NCBI RefSeq assembly: GCF_017377395.1
Contig: NZ_CP061800.1
Span: 6,283,633 to 6,347,632 of the forward strand
Source: Desulfonema magnum
GTDB taxonomy: Bacteria > Desulfobacterota > Desulfobacteria > Desulfobacterales > 4be13
DNA length: 64,000 bases
Direction of reading: 5' to 3'
Translations under genes and position numbers: made by a program
The notes under the pieces: generated by a model
The model's input: only the letters and a program-made list of their open reading frames with translations
Databases searched by the model: none
What the model was told of the DNA's origin: nothing
Shown here: positions 35,297-43,958 of the stretch, one piece after another
Layout: every line of letters starts with the position of its first letter
Position numbering within the stretch: the stretch's first letter is position 1

Positions 35297-35665
35297 TCAA
35301 GTTTTTCTGATTATAACGGATTTAGGGGAGGGCCGACCGGTCCCTGTGGGGGCCGCATATTTGTAGCAGTAGCGAATATGCCGCCCCCGCGGGGCTTGGC
35401 CGGCGACTGCGAACCTGTTGCTAAAATATGCCGCCCTTACAAGGCTTGGCCGTCCCCATATGCATCAGGCTAAGATTACAACCTACTGTTTTTATTAACT
35501 CTGATTTTGCCGGACGGGGTTTGCAACCCCGTCCGGAATATTTTCCGGATCGCCGCCTGCAAACGTTTCGGACGGGGTTGCAAACCCCGTCCGGCAGCCG
35601 TCCCGCATTCTTAGCCTGATGCATATGTTGGCCGTCCCTCCTTTAAATTCGTTATAATCATAATA
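35297..35665. repeat. Composite element with TTATAACGGATTTAGGGG ends and CGGACGGGGTT palindromes
   Basis: Left end CTGATTATAACGGATTTAGG (35308) and inverted right end CTTTAAATTCGTTATAATCA (35642). Inside: paired ATATGCCGCCC units, then a CATATGCATCAGGCTAAG motif at 35458 and its inverse at about 35611-35628, enclosing CGGACGGGG palindromes. It is built from the same modules as 29227-29920 and 61319-61490. Confidence 0.75.
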
Positions 35666-35969
35666 AATCAAGTGCTTATAAATTTTTGTCCTGTAGTATG
35701 ATTCGATAATCAAATTTTTTTCTGTCATTCTTGCGAAAGCAGGAATCCACTGCTCACGGAACAGCGGCATCGGCCCAAAAAAGAACAAAAAAAGTCGGAC
35801 ATTGGGTTTTAGAATCGTTGGCAATGAACATTTCGGACAGGATTGCAATCCCCATTTTGTTGCAGCGAATGTAAAAAAATATTTTCCAATCTTCAGTCTC
35901 ACGATAATCAAACGGCGAATCAGAGAAAAGGAGTGCGAAAATTATATTTTCGCATCTCCGCTGTTTTAT
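35666..35969. other. Non-coding region with REP-type units
   Basis: 35722-35760 holds a GTCATTCTTGCGAAAGCAGG unit, the common proteobacterial REP style. 35930-35957 is a GGAGTGCGAAAATTATATTT hairpin of the dispersed family. No gene is supported. Confidence 0.6.
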
Positions 35970-36773
35970 TTAACCTTTTCTCAGCATTTCCAATGCTTCT
36001 TTTGCAGTCAGATTTTCATGCACAATCGCACAGGCTGCTTTTACAAACAGACTCGGGTTTTTATGCTGAAAAACATTTCTCCCGATAGACAATCCTTTTG
36101 CCCCTGCCTGCATGGCATCTTCTATGGTTTTGAACATTTCCTCCTCGTTTAGTTTGCTTCCCCCTGCAATCAGGATCGGGGCCGGACAGCCTTCGACAAC
36201 TTTTGCAAAAGAATCCGGATCTCCGGTATAATTGGTTTTTACAAAATCCGCCCCCAGTTCCGCTCCGATCCTTGCGGCAATTTTTACAACTTCCACATCT
36301 TTCTCATCTTTGATCTTTTCGCCCCTCGGATACATCATTGCAATCAGCGGCATTCCCCAGTAGCTGCATTCAATGGCGACTTTCCCGAAATCCTCCAGCA
36401 TCTCCGCTTCGTTATAGTCACCGACATTGATATGTATCGAAACCCCGTCAGCCCCCATTCGCAAAGCATTTTCAACCGTGTTCACCAAAACTTTCTTATT
36501 GGGCCTGGGGGAAAGTGTGCTGGATGCGGAAAGATGAAGAATCAGCCCGATATCTTTTCCATATTTTCTGTGTCCGTACCTCGGAAGACCAATATGCCCG
36601 AGAACCGCATTTGCCCCGCCTTCGGCAACCATGTCCACGGTCTCTGACATATCTACCAACCCTTTGATCGGTCCCACACTCACTCCGTGATCCATAGGAA
36701 CAATAACGCTTTTGCCGGTGTTCCTGTTCATAAGTCTTTCCATTCTGACTGCTTTTCCGATACTGACAAACAT
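35970..36773 (-). CDS. 2-amino-3,7-dideoxy-D-threo-hept-6-ulosonate (ADH) synthase / class I aldolase family
   Basis: A 267-residue TIM-barrel aldolase of the DhnA/FbaB family: [75 protein letters not shown] (Schiff-base Lys) and [15 protein letters not shown]. It resembles the ADH synthase that starts the alternative aromatic/aminoshikimate route in methanogens and some Desulfobacterota; class I fructose-bisphosphate aldolase is the alternative. GGAGAAAAAA precedes the ATG. Its partner (dehydroquinate synthase II) is not in the window. Confidence 0.85.
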   Translation of the reverse strand: MFVSIGKAVRMERLMNRNTGKSVIVPMDHGVSVGPIKGLVDMSETVDMVAEGGANAVLGHIGLPRYGHRKYGKDIGLILHLSASSTLSPRPNKKVLVNTVENALRMGADGVSIHINVGDYNEAEMLEDFGKVAIECSYWGMPLIAMMYPRGEKIKDEKDVEVVKIAARIGAELGADFVKTNYTGDPDSFAKVVEGCPAPILIAGGSKLNEEEMFKTIEDAMQAGAKGLSIGRNVFQHKNPSLFVKAACAIVHENLTAKEALEMLRKG

Positions 36774-37001
36774 TTTTTTTCTCCATTGGTTAAAATCGTT
36801 AATTAAATTTTATAAACTTGCTGTTATGACAATGGGTGTTGCAAAGATAGTAAGAGAACGATTTGAGTTTATTCTTGTCTCCAAAAAACTTCAGGTCTCA
36901 TCTCATCTGGATTTATTGTTTGTTAATTTGCATCGTTGTTATCTCAGAATTCGGCCGCGCCTATATGACCGAACAAATTGGTGAGTATAAATTTGCCTCA
37001 A

Positions 37002-37718
37002 TTAAATATCTTTGCAAAATTTGTTTAAACAATTGTACAATTCTCTGAAAAAGGGACATTTTTGAGCGACCTTACTAGGAACAATGCGTTGGACAAGTTT
37101 AGGCGTGTGATATTTTTTGGAATAATGTTTCAGAGGCTTCTCCAATCTTAATGATTCTGAATAAACAGCGTCAATGATCACTTGGGACAGCTTTTCTTTA
37201 CACGATTTTTTGTTCTGATCATACTCGGAGAAAGATTCCGGGTTATCAAAAGGCACATTGTACTTTTGACTCAGCTTATGCCGTAAGCCTTCATGGAATT
37301 TCCGAAAATCAATGTCAGGCGCAAAGGTATTTTCCCAATCTGCAATGATCCAGGATTCCAGTTCTGGTGCGGCAAAAGCGATAAACCGTTTTATACGGGC
37401 TGCTTTGCCAACACTGTCAATCGCCTCAGAGAACATTTCTTTTTGCTTATCCGCGTCCTTACAGTCCAAGTCGTCCAGCACAAGAATAAGATCACAACTT
37501 CCAGATCGCAGAGCGATATTCAACCTGTATTTAATCTGACTTGCAAAACTTTTACCGGTCTGACCGGGAGCATCAATTTTTTTACCCGGTTTAGGCCCCC
37601 GCTTGATTCTTGCAGGAGTTATTCTTTCGAAATGACAGTGAGGAAAGTGCTTTCGAAGAAATGGGACAAGTCCATCAATCTCAGATTCTCCGCCACCCGC
37701 AAACAGCCACACTACCAT
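37002..37718 (-). CDS. DUF4276 family, TOPRIM-like effector candidate
   Basis: 238 residues. MVVWLFAGGGESEIDGLVPF has the Gly-rich segment with conserved Glu, and LILVLDDLDCKDADKQKEM has the D-x-D of a TOPRIM-like metal site; FAAPELESWIIADWEN is the hallmark DUF4276 motif. The ATG at 37718 is six bases after GGAGG and overlaps the end of the AAA ATPase gene by seven bases, so the two are coupled. DUF4276 proteins paired with AAA ATPases resemble OLD/PARIS-type anti-phage pairs, in which the TOPRIM protein is a nuclease effector; this role is inferred. Confidence 0.8.
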   Translation of the reverse strand: MVVWLFAGGGESEIDGLVPFLRKHFPHCHFERITPARIKRGPKPGKKIDAPGQTGKSFASQIKYRLNIALRSGSCDLILVLDDLDCKDADKQKEMFSEAIDSVGKAARIKRFIAFAAPELESWIIADWENTFAPDIDFRKFHEGLRHKLSQKYNVPFDNPESFSEYDQNKKSCKEKLSQVIIDAVYSESLRLEKPLKHYSKKYHTPKLVQRIVPSKVAQKCPFFRELYNCLNKFCKDI

Positions 37719-39001
37719 GGCCATCCTCCCACTGCATGATCACCGACCCGGTACAAATCTCCCAATTCCCATCCTTCCTCAATTTTAACTTTCAGTTCCT
37801 CTTCCGGTAATCTTCTGGGAACAAAATGTTTTTTCCCGTCATACTCAAAACAGAGAACATCTTTATACCTGTCAGTAAAATGATCCAACAGATCCGGGCT
37901 GTGCGTGGCAATGATAATCTGGGTTCTTTCAGATGCTGTTTTAATCCATTCAGCCAGTGTTTTCATCCAAGAGGGATGCAGCCCTGTTTCCGGTTCGTCC
38001 ATGACCAGCAGAGAGGGCAGCACTGGAGAGTGCAAAACAATGGCCCAGCACAGCATTCTTACGGAGCCGTCTGATATATCATTCAGATAAAAACACTCGT
38101 TCATTCCTTCCATGTACCATTCCACAGTCAGCCTTAAACGGCCGGAACGAACAGCTCTTATTTTTCTCGTCAGGGGCAAAATATTTTTCATTGCATCATT
38201 GATTCTTTCATCAAAATCAAAATCCTTCTGCGTCAGATTATCCAGGACCAGAGGCAGGTTCTCACCCGAGGAAGAAAGAAAGATATCAGCCGGGCCGATC
38301 TTCGGCTCTGAATTACGAATATCTTTTAGATTCATATCATTGGCATTGTAAAAACGCCATCCGGATATGATATCCGTCATTTGCCGCCGCACTTTGTAAA
38401 CGGGCGTGTCTTCAGGAGAAAAAAGACTGAATTCCAGCAGTTCCGGAATCGAACTTAATGTCAGCCTGTTTACCGGAACATCATGCAACTTCTCAAACCG
38501 ACTGCTTCTTCGGTCTGCATCATTATAGATGGTAACAACTCCGGCACCGCTCTCAGGTTCATGTGCCTTATAATAGCAAAACGGAGAAGTTTCGCCAAGA
38601 GCAGGTTGGGAATCACAAAGGATTTCACGTCTGACTATCGGATTGGTGTTTGCTCCTTTTAACATGATATCTAATTCAAGTTTAATCTCTCTTCGGATCA
38701 CTTCAACAGCATTGAACTCAAATTCAAAACTGACGGTTGCAGGTGCCTGAACCGTGGCATCCAGAATTTTATGATCTCCCAGTTCAATGACTGCTTCTTC
38801 AAAATCGGTAACACCTCTTCCCTCATCAGAATTGGATATCAGGCAGTTTCTCATAAATTTGAGAAGCGCAATTAAATTGCTCTTTCCTGAACCGTTCGGG
38901 CCGATAAGCACGTTTAAGTTGTTTAAGGGAAGATGGTTTTCAATTTTGATATTTTTAAAATTCTTCAGTATCAGCTTTGAGAGCATCAGAGATGTATTCA
39001 T
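37712..39001 (-). CDS. AAA family ATPase (AAA_21/SMC-like), partner of DUF4276 protein
   Basis: 429 residues. LILKNFKNIKIENHLPLNNL and NVLIGPNGSGKSNLIALLK give the Walker A, LNDISDGSVRMLCWAIVL a signature-like motif, SLLVMDEPETGLHPSW the Walker B, and IIATHSPDLLDHF the switch His. This is the ABC-type ATPase core of OLD/AAA_15/AAA_21 proteins, with the long middle segment in place of the coiled coil. It has no fused TOPRIM domain; the TOPRIM-like partner is the separate downstream gene. Probably senses a phage or DNA trigger. Confidence 0.88.
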   Translation of the reverse strand: MNTSLMLSKLILKNFKNIKIENHLPLNNLNVLIGPNGSGKSNLIALLKFMRNCLISNSDEGRGVTDFEEAVIELGDHKILDATVQAPATVSFEFEFNAVEVIRREIKLELDIMLKGANTNPIVRREILCDSQPALGETSPFCYYKAHEPESGAGVVTIYNDADRRSSRFEKLHDVPVNRLTLSSIPELLEFSLFSPEDTPVYKVRRQMTDIISGWRFYNANDMNLKDIRNSEPKIGPADIFLSSSGENLPLVLDNLTQKDFDFDERINDAMKNILPLTRKIRAVRSGRLRLTVEWYMEGMNECFYLNDISDGSVRMLCWAIVLHSPVLPSLLVMDEPETGLHPSWMKTLAEWIKTASERTQIIIATHSPDLLDHFTDRYKDVLCFEYDGKKHFVPRRLPEEELKVKIEEGWELGDLYRVGDHAVGGWPW

Positions 39002-39013
39002 AAAACAAACCTT

Positions 39014-40306
39014 TCATTTTTCCGGAACCGCCTGAAACCTCTCCTTTGGCGGATTAAAATACCCATATATCAGTTTGGGAAAAGCCTTGTGAATCTGTTT
39101 AAGCGCATTTTTCATGCTCATGGGGCTGCCGTGTTCTGTGACGCTGTTCATGACTTTCCAATATCTGAGGGGATCAAAATTCAGGTTCCGCCACTGAATC
39201 ATGTTTATGGGATATTCACGAAGAAACGCGAGCAATGCGCTGACTTCTTCCGGTGTGTCAGTAAACCCCGGACAGTTCAGATAATTTACAGACACGAATT
39301 TCCCCCGGCGGATCGCCATATCAATCCCTTTCACAACATCTGAAAAATGGTATCCGTTTGGGCGAAAATAGGCATTATAACATTTTTCTCTGACGCTGTT
39401 CATGCTGATACGCATACTGTCAAGCCCCGCGTCAAACAGTTTTTCCAGAATATCCGGCCGGCTTCCGTTTGTGTTCATATTAATCGTGCCGTTTTTTGTT
39501 TTGCCGCGTATGATGCGGATGGCCGGTTCAATGACATCCGCAGCTAACAGCGGATCCCCTTCGCAGCCCTGGCCAAAGCTGACCACACTTTTTTTGACGC
39601 TTCTGATATGCTCAAGTGCCACTTCCGCAATTTCTTCAGGAGACGGCGTGAACGCAATTCGATCCTGACTGTTTGGGATTTCATCCCCCTTTTGAAAAGA
39701 AATACAGCCCAGACATCTGGCATTACAACGCTGAGATGTGGGCAGCGGTGCCTCATATCTTTTCAAAAAGAAATTCTTTCCCGCGGGACATCCATACGTC
39801 AGCGCGCATTTCTCAAGATGCTGTCTCAGTCTGTTGGACGGCATTTTTTTTCTCATTTTACGCACACCCGCGACCACCTTTTCCCGTCGCATCAGCCTGA
39901 GGTCCTGGCGTTTCTCACTGTCCACAAGAATCACGGCGCTTCTGAATTTTCCCTTGTGCCATCCGACCGCTCCGTAGGAAAAAAGGGGAAGAAATCCCGC
40001 GCCGTTGTTTTCCTCATACGCGCTCACATATGAAAGCACATATCCGGGAGAATTAAACGCTGCCACCGGAAATATCGCCTCCCCGGGGACATAAGGATTC
40101 TCCGCCAGTGTCTCAAATCTGTTCATATCCATGTTGTACAGCACAGGGAGTCTGTCGGGCAGGAACATCAGTTCTCCGCCATAAGGCATATTTACAGTGT
40201 TCTTGTGCGTGAGAAGCGCAAGGGAGGAACCGGCCATACCTGAGGCCGCGTAACCTTCCAGTTCGAAAATTTCACCGTTTGGGTTTGCAACAACTGCTGT
40301 TATCAT
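39014..40306 (-). CDS. Radical SAM protein
   Basis: 430 residues. SQRCNARCLGCISF is the C-x3-C-x2-C cluster motif (residues ~191-203), followed by the VVSFGQGCEGDPLL GGE-like block, INMNTNGSRPDILEKLFDAG and SMRISMNSVREKCYNAYFRP of a TIM-barrel radical SAM domain. The first 180 residues form a separate beta-rich domain (FELEGYAASGMAGSSLALLT) not found in most radical SAM enzymes. Substrate unknown. It lies 12 bases before the AAA gene and 9 bases after the propeller gene, so the four genes probably form one transcript. Confidence 0.87.
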   Translation of the reverse strand: MITAVVANPNGEIFELEGYAASGMAGSSLALLTHKNTVNMPYGGELMFLPDRLPVLYNMDMNRFETLAENPYVPGEAIFPVAAFNSPGYVLSYVSAYEENNGAGFLPLFSYGAVGWHKGKFRSAVILVDSEKRQDLRLMRREKVVAGVRKMRKKMPSNRLRQHLEKCALTYGCPAGKNFFLKRYEAPLPTSQRCNARCLGCISFQKGDEIPNSQDRIAFTPSPEEIAEVALEHIRSVKKSVVSFGQGCEGDPLLAADVIEPAIRIIRGKTKNGTINMNTNGSRPDILEKLFDAGLDSMRISMNSVREKCYNAYFRPNGYHFSDVVKGIDMAIRRGKFVSVNYLNCPGFTDTPEEVSALLAFLREYPINMIQWRNLNFDPLRYWKVMNSVTEHGSPMSMKNALKQIHKAFPKLIYGYFNPPKERFQAVPEK

Positions 40307-40315
40307 AATTATCTG

Positions 40316-42172
40316 TCAGAAGGGCCAGAAGCCGCTGTCCTTTTCCTTATTTTTGAGGATTTCATTTTTTCTTTGTGTGAGTTTGTCGTGCCAGTCTTTG
40401 ATAAGTTTGTCCCCGATATATTTGTCAATCAGAGAGATATCCTCATTCTTATGACTCAGGGCATTCATGAGTCCCTTATAATATCCCTCGGAGACTTTTT
40501 CGATTCTCATGGGATAAATTATCAGATTTACAGGTTCTTTTTCTCCCACTTCAAACTGATTTTTATATTTGCCTTTATTCGGGGCGATAAAGAAGGATTG
40601 TTTTGCAAAGCCTCTTTTTGAGTCATCCTTTGCTTCCCACGATTCGTCATCATATGCGGATGCTTTCCCATATTCGCCGCTCCACGCCGCTGCCATGCGT
40701 ACAAAATATCGGTTATCTGAAGTGTTCCTGACCTCATAAACAGCCTTGTAACCATACACATCTTCTTTGTATCTGTTTCCCGGATTTGGCGATTTTCCGC
40801 CGCTGTCATCATCCGGATTGTCAGTGTCATCGCTGACAAACCTTTCACCGATCTTTCCATATTTGAAAGAATGGCTGACAGAGAGTTCGTGCAATGCCAA
40901 AAAATTTTTGGATATCCAGGATTTTTCTATGATTTCAGGATAGTATAACAGTCGTCTCAGGAGCTGATAATATGTATTCTTGTTCAGAGCAATATTATTC
41001 GGACGGATTGTTTCCAAAAAATTCTGATATTTTTCCTCATCTTTATAGGCAATATCATATTTATAAACGTGCCGGTCATCCGTGGCAAATATTGTATGCT
41101 TATGTGCTGTCAGACTTTCGCCTTTGGCTTCAATTTTTTTTATTAATTTTAAGGTGTTAAAATCATAAAACAAGAGACCTTTGTTATGCCGCAGTGCGAG
41201 AATCAGCAGTTCGTCTCTGTGATTCGCCAGTATTCTCTTTGAAGTGACAATCAGGTCCTCAATGGATTTTTCTGCCTTAATCTTTTTAATGAGCTTCTCA
41301 TTTTCCAGATTTCTGACGGCAAATCTGTTGTTTTTATATTCAACCATGTATTTTTTATAAAAAAAGACAATGGAATTGTTCAGGGCTTTCGGATAGGTTT
41401 TCAGCAGATTCTGCCCTTCAATATCCCATACAAAAACCGTCTTTTCTCCCACACCGATTAATTTGTCATGAATGATTCTGATTCCTGTTATACATTCTTT
41501 CTTGTTCCAGTCCGCGTTGTCTTGGTTTGCAGAATAGTTCCCTGAAAATTCCAGCGTGTCGTAATCCCACGCGTTAATCACCTCTCCGCATGAACTGATG
41601 TATAATGTGTTTCCCTCAACCTCGATGGACCCCACATAATGCCCGGCACCGAGTTTTATGGTTCTGACTTCATTTATATCTGTATCCCATATCACTGCCG
41701 CGTCAACATCTTTGTCTGATCCGCCTGATATGACCGTGTTTCCGAAAATTTTTCTCACACCGCCGGCGTATTTCGCATAAGCCTCATTTTTTAATTTGTC
41801 TGAAAATCTGAGGGTGTCAGGATCAAAAATATAAATTTCCCCGTTCGCGGCATTTTCAAATATCCACACTTTGTTATTCACGATGTAAGGACGACTGTAA
41901 TATACCCCCGGAAGTTTATATTTTATCATGTTTTTATTATTGGCTTCAAATATAAACCCGATCTCAGTCCACATCTCCAATTTCACATAGATTTCAAAAG
42001 GAATATCATAAATACTGAGTACCCCCCTGTTTACCGCATTTCTCAGTTTTTCTCTTTTTTTGAGATTCTCTTTTGTCAGTTCCGCGTAAGATATTCCGGC
42101 TGCTCCCCATATGAAAAACGGGGGCAGCATAAATAAAAAAACGATCAGAGTAATGGAAAGCTTTCGTAACAT
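40316..42172 (-). CDS. Exported beta-propeller-like protein
   Basis: 618 residues from the ATG at 42172, preceded by AAAGGAG. Signal peptide LRKLSITLIVFLFMLPPFFI then WGAAGISYA. Residues ~60-400 show repeated four-strand units like WD/quinoprotein propellers (KVWIFENAANGEIYIFDPDT, NAWDYDTLEFSGNY, TVFVWDIEGQNLLKTYP, GLLFYDFNTLKLIKKIEA). The C-terminal part (EVRNTSDNRYFVRMAAAWSG) resembles a beta-sandwich. No known family name can be given. First gene of the cluster with the radical SAM and AAA/DUF4276 genes. Confidence 0.75.
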   Translation of the reverse strand: MLRKLSITLIVFLFMLPPFFIWGAAGISYAELTKENLKKREKLRNAVNRGVLSIYDIPFEIYVKLEMWTEIGFIFEANNKNMIKYKLPGVYYSRPYIVNNKVWIFENAANGEIYIFDPDTLRFSDKLKNEAYAKYAGGVRKIFGNTVISGGSDKDVDAAVIWDTDINEVRTIKLGAGHYVGSIEVEGNTLYISSCGEVINAWDYDTLEFSGNYSANQDNADWNKKECITGIRIIHDKLIGVGEKTVFVWDIEGQNLLKTYPKALNNSIVFFYKKYMVEYKNNRFAVRNLENEKLIKKIKAEKSIEDLIVTSKRILANHRDELLILALRHNKGLLFYDFNTLKLIKKIEAKGESLTAHKHTIFATDDRHVYKYDIAYKDEEKYQNFLETIRPNNIALNKNTYYQLLRRLLYYPEIIEKSWISKNFLALHELSVSHSFKYGKIGERFVSDDTDNPDDDSGGKSPNPGNRYKEDVYGYKAVYEVRNTSDNRYFVRMAAAWSGEYGKASAYDDESWEAKDDSKRGFAKQSFFIAPNKGKYKNQFEVGEKEPVNLIIYPMRIEKVSEGYYKGLMNALSHKNEDISLIDKYIGDKLIKDWHDKLTQRKNEILKNKEKDSGFWPF

Positions 42173-42342
42173 TTTCTCCTTTATCCTATTTCTGTCCGTA
42201 AATGACAAAGCTGTTTGAAATAAATCTGTCTGTAATGTTCTGTTTTACAGGCAGACGGGTACTCCGAGACACAAATATGTACACACAGGCAAAGACAAGG
42301 CATGCCTTGTCTCTGCCCCCCTTTTTTTTGTGTCTTGGTGTA

Positions 42343-43458
42343 CTACAGATCACCTAAAAGCAGTTTCTGATATTCTTCCTTAGCTTTTTTTACCAGAAAT
42401 TGACAGGCTTTGTTATTTTTATATTTATTAATAAATAGTTCCAATTTTCTCAGGGTCGGATGTTTTAGTATTGCTTCCAGTTCCTTTTGCACGGCCGCGA
42501 CTTTTCCTCCCCTGATGACTTTCGGAGGAACAATTTCCGGCTGCTGATATCTGATTTCCGGCTGCCGGGATTCAGTTCCCATCTGCCGGGATTCAGTTCC
42601 CGTCTGTGTGGCGGGTCCGGGCGTATCCGGTTTCCGGGAAAGCCCTGTCTTACTGCTGATTTCCCGAAGATATCCATGCAATAGCGGAATTGTCTTTTTT
42701 ATCTGCTTTGCATATTGTGAACTTATCCACCCCCTGTCCGTCTGAATCCATCCGTCTCTTACAACCCTGGCAAAAACTCTGTCCCCCTTGATATATTTCC
42801 CGATGATTTCCGCAGTTGTGGAATTACCGGCTCTGATATTCAGATCACTGACCATGATAAGATAACAATGATGACCAAAACTTGAATATTTTTCCATAAA
42901 TTGCTGCATATCTTTCACAGACCCGGAAGTTCTGATTTTACCATAATCTCTTCTCACAACTGCTTCAAACAGTTGCTCTGCCTCTGACACATAATGCCCA
43001 TTTGAGAATTCGGAAAAATAAGCGTCAAAAACAGTCACGTCATCATCATTTCGGTGATTTTTTATTCTATTTAACAGGTTGTACTCTTTAGCCAGTTTGT
43101 AAAGCTCCATTTTGCTATATGTGCCTGAAGCCATTTCATAAGTTAAAAAATAGGGGGTCGCGCCATTCTCCAGCAACACTTTGAATGCTTCATAATTTTC
43201 ATAATCAAACGCGTACCACAAGGCGGATTTTCCATCATGATCTTTCCGATTAACATCTTCACCACTTAATAACAAGTTTTTGATCAATATGATATTATTC
43301 GACTTTGCCGCGGCAAACAATGGTGGCAAAGACGCTTTAAGGGGAGATCGTCTTATCTGATCAAAAGCTTCATCGGGGAGCGTCTGAGAAGACGTTGCAC
43401 AGCCTGAGCAGATAAGCAGAAACAAAATGAACGCGGGTAATAATTTTTTTTGATACAT
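42343..43458 (-). CDS. Ankyrin-repeat and SH3-domain lipoprotein
   Basis: 371 residues. Lipobox in LPAFILFLLICSGCATSSQT (acylated Cys at about residue 21), ankyrin repeats at ~45-105 (LPPLFAAAKSNNIILIKNLL, DHDGKSALWYAFDYENYEAF), a bacterial SH3 domain at ~205-255 (DLNIRAGNSTTAEIIGKYIK, DGWIQTDRGWISSQYAKQ) and a low-complexity linker with repeated GTESRQ and RYQQPEI. Expected to be anchored in the outer membrane and to contact peptidoglycan or proteins. The SH3 fold and signal make an envelope role likely; the exact role is unknown. Confidence 0.82.
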   Translation of the reverse strand: MYQKKLLPAFILFLLICSGCATSSQTLPDEAFDQIRRSPLKASLPPLFAAAKSNNIILIKNLLLSGEDVNRKDHDGKSALWYAFDYENYEAFKVLLENGATPYFLTYEMASGTYSKMELYKLAKEYNLLNRIKNHRNDDDVTVFDAYFSEFSNGHYVSEAEQLFEAVVRRDYGKIRTSGSVKDMQQFMEKYSSFGHHCYLIMVSDLNIRAGNSTTAEIIGKYIKGDRVFARVVRDGWIQTDRGWISSQYAKQIKKTIPLLHGYLREISSKTGLSRKPDTPGPATQTGTESRQMGTESRQPEIRYQQPEIVPPKVIRGGKVAAVQKELEAILKHPTLRKLELFINKYKNNKACQFLVKKAKEEYQKLLLGDL

Positions 43459-43488
43459 AAAAACAACTCCGTCAATGCAGGTAAATTT

Positions 43489-43920
43489 TTAACGTGATCC
43501 GATAATCGTAACCTCAATTTTTCTTTTCCTCGGATGGTTGTCATGATTTATCACAACCACCTGCTGCCATGTTCCCAGAGCCAGTTTGCCTTTTCGGATG
43601 GGAAGGGATATGGAAGGTCCGAGAAGGGCCGCCTGGACATGGCTGTGCCCGTTTCCGTCATGCCAGGCTTTTTCATGTTCATATTCCTGATCCGGGGGCG
43701 CGATTTTGTTAATGGCTCTTTTCAGGTCTTCCACGACTCCCGGCTCATATTCAATTGTTGTCAGTGATCCTGTCGAACCGATGACTGTGGCGTTCAGATT
43801 GCCATCTGTCACTTGCGATTCTGCAATGAACACTTTCAATAAATCTGTTATGTCCTTAATGTCAATCCCAATTTTTGTCTGAACTTCTGTTGTACCCAGA
43901 TATATCAATGGTGAGTTCAT
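43489..43920 (-). CDS. YjbQ family protein (UPF0047)
   Basis: A 143-residue single-domain protein: KDITDLLKVFIAESQVTDGN, IGSTGSLTTIEYEPGVVEDL, WHDGNGHSHVQAALLGPSIS and LGTWQQVVVINHDNHPRKRK. This is the YjbQ/UPF0047 family with conserved His and Ser residues in a metal-binding pocket; it has been reported to show thiamine-phosphate synthase-like activity, but the true role is open. I choose the ATG at 43920, eight bases after AAAGGA; an in-frame ATG at 43929 abuts that site. Confidence 0.88.
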   Translation of the reverse strand: MNSPLIYLGTTEVQTKIGIDIKDITDLLKVFIAESQVTDGNLNATVIGSTGSLTTIEYEPGVVEDLKRAINKIAPPDQEYEHEKAWHDGNGHSHVQAALLGPSISLPIRKGKLALGTWQQVVVINHDNHPRKRKIEVTIIGSR

Positions 43921-43958
43921 ATTATCCATCCTTTGATTGTTAGTCGCTGTTGTTTACA

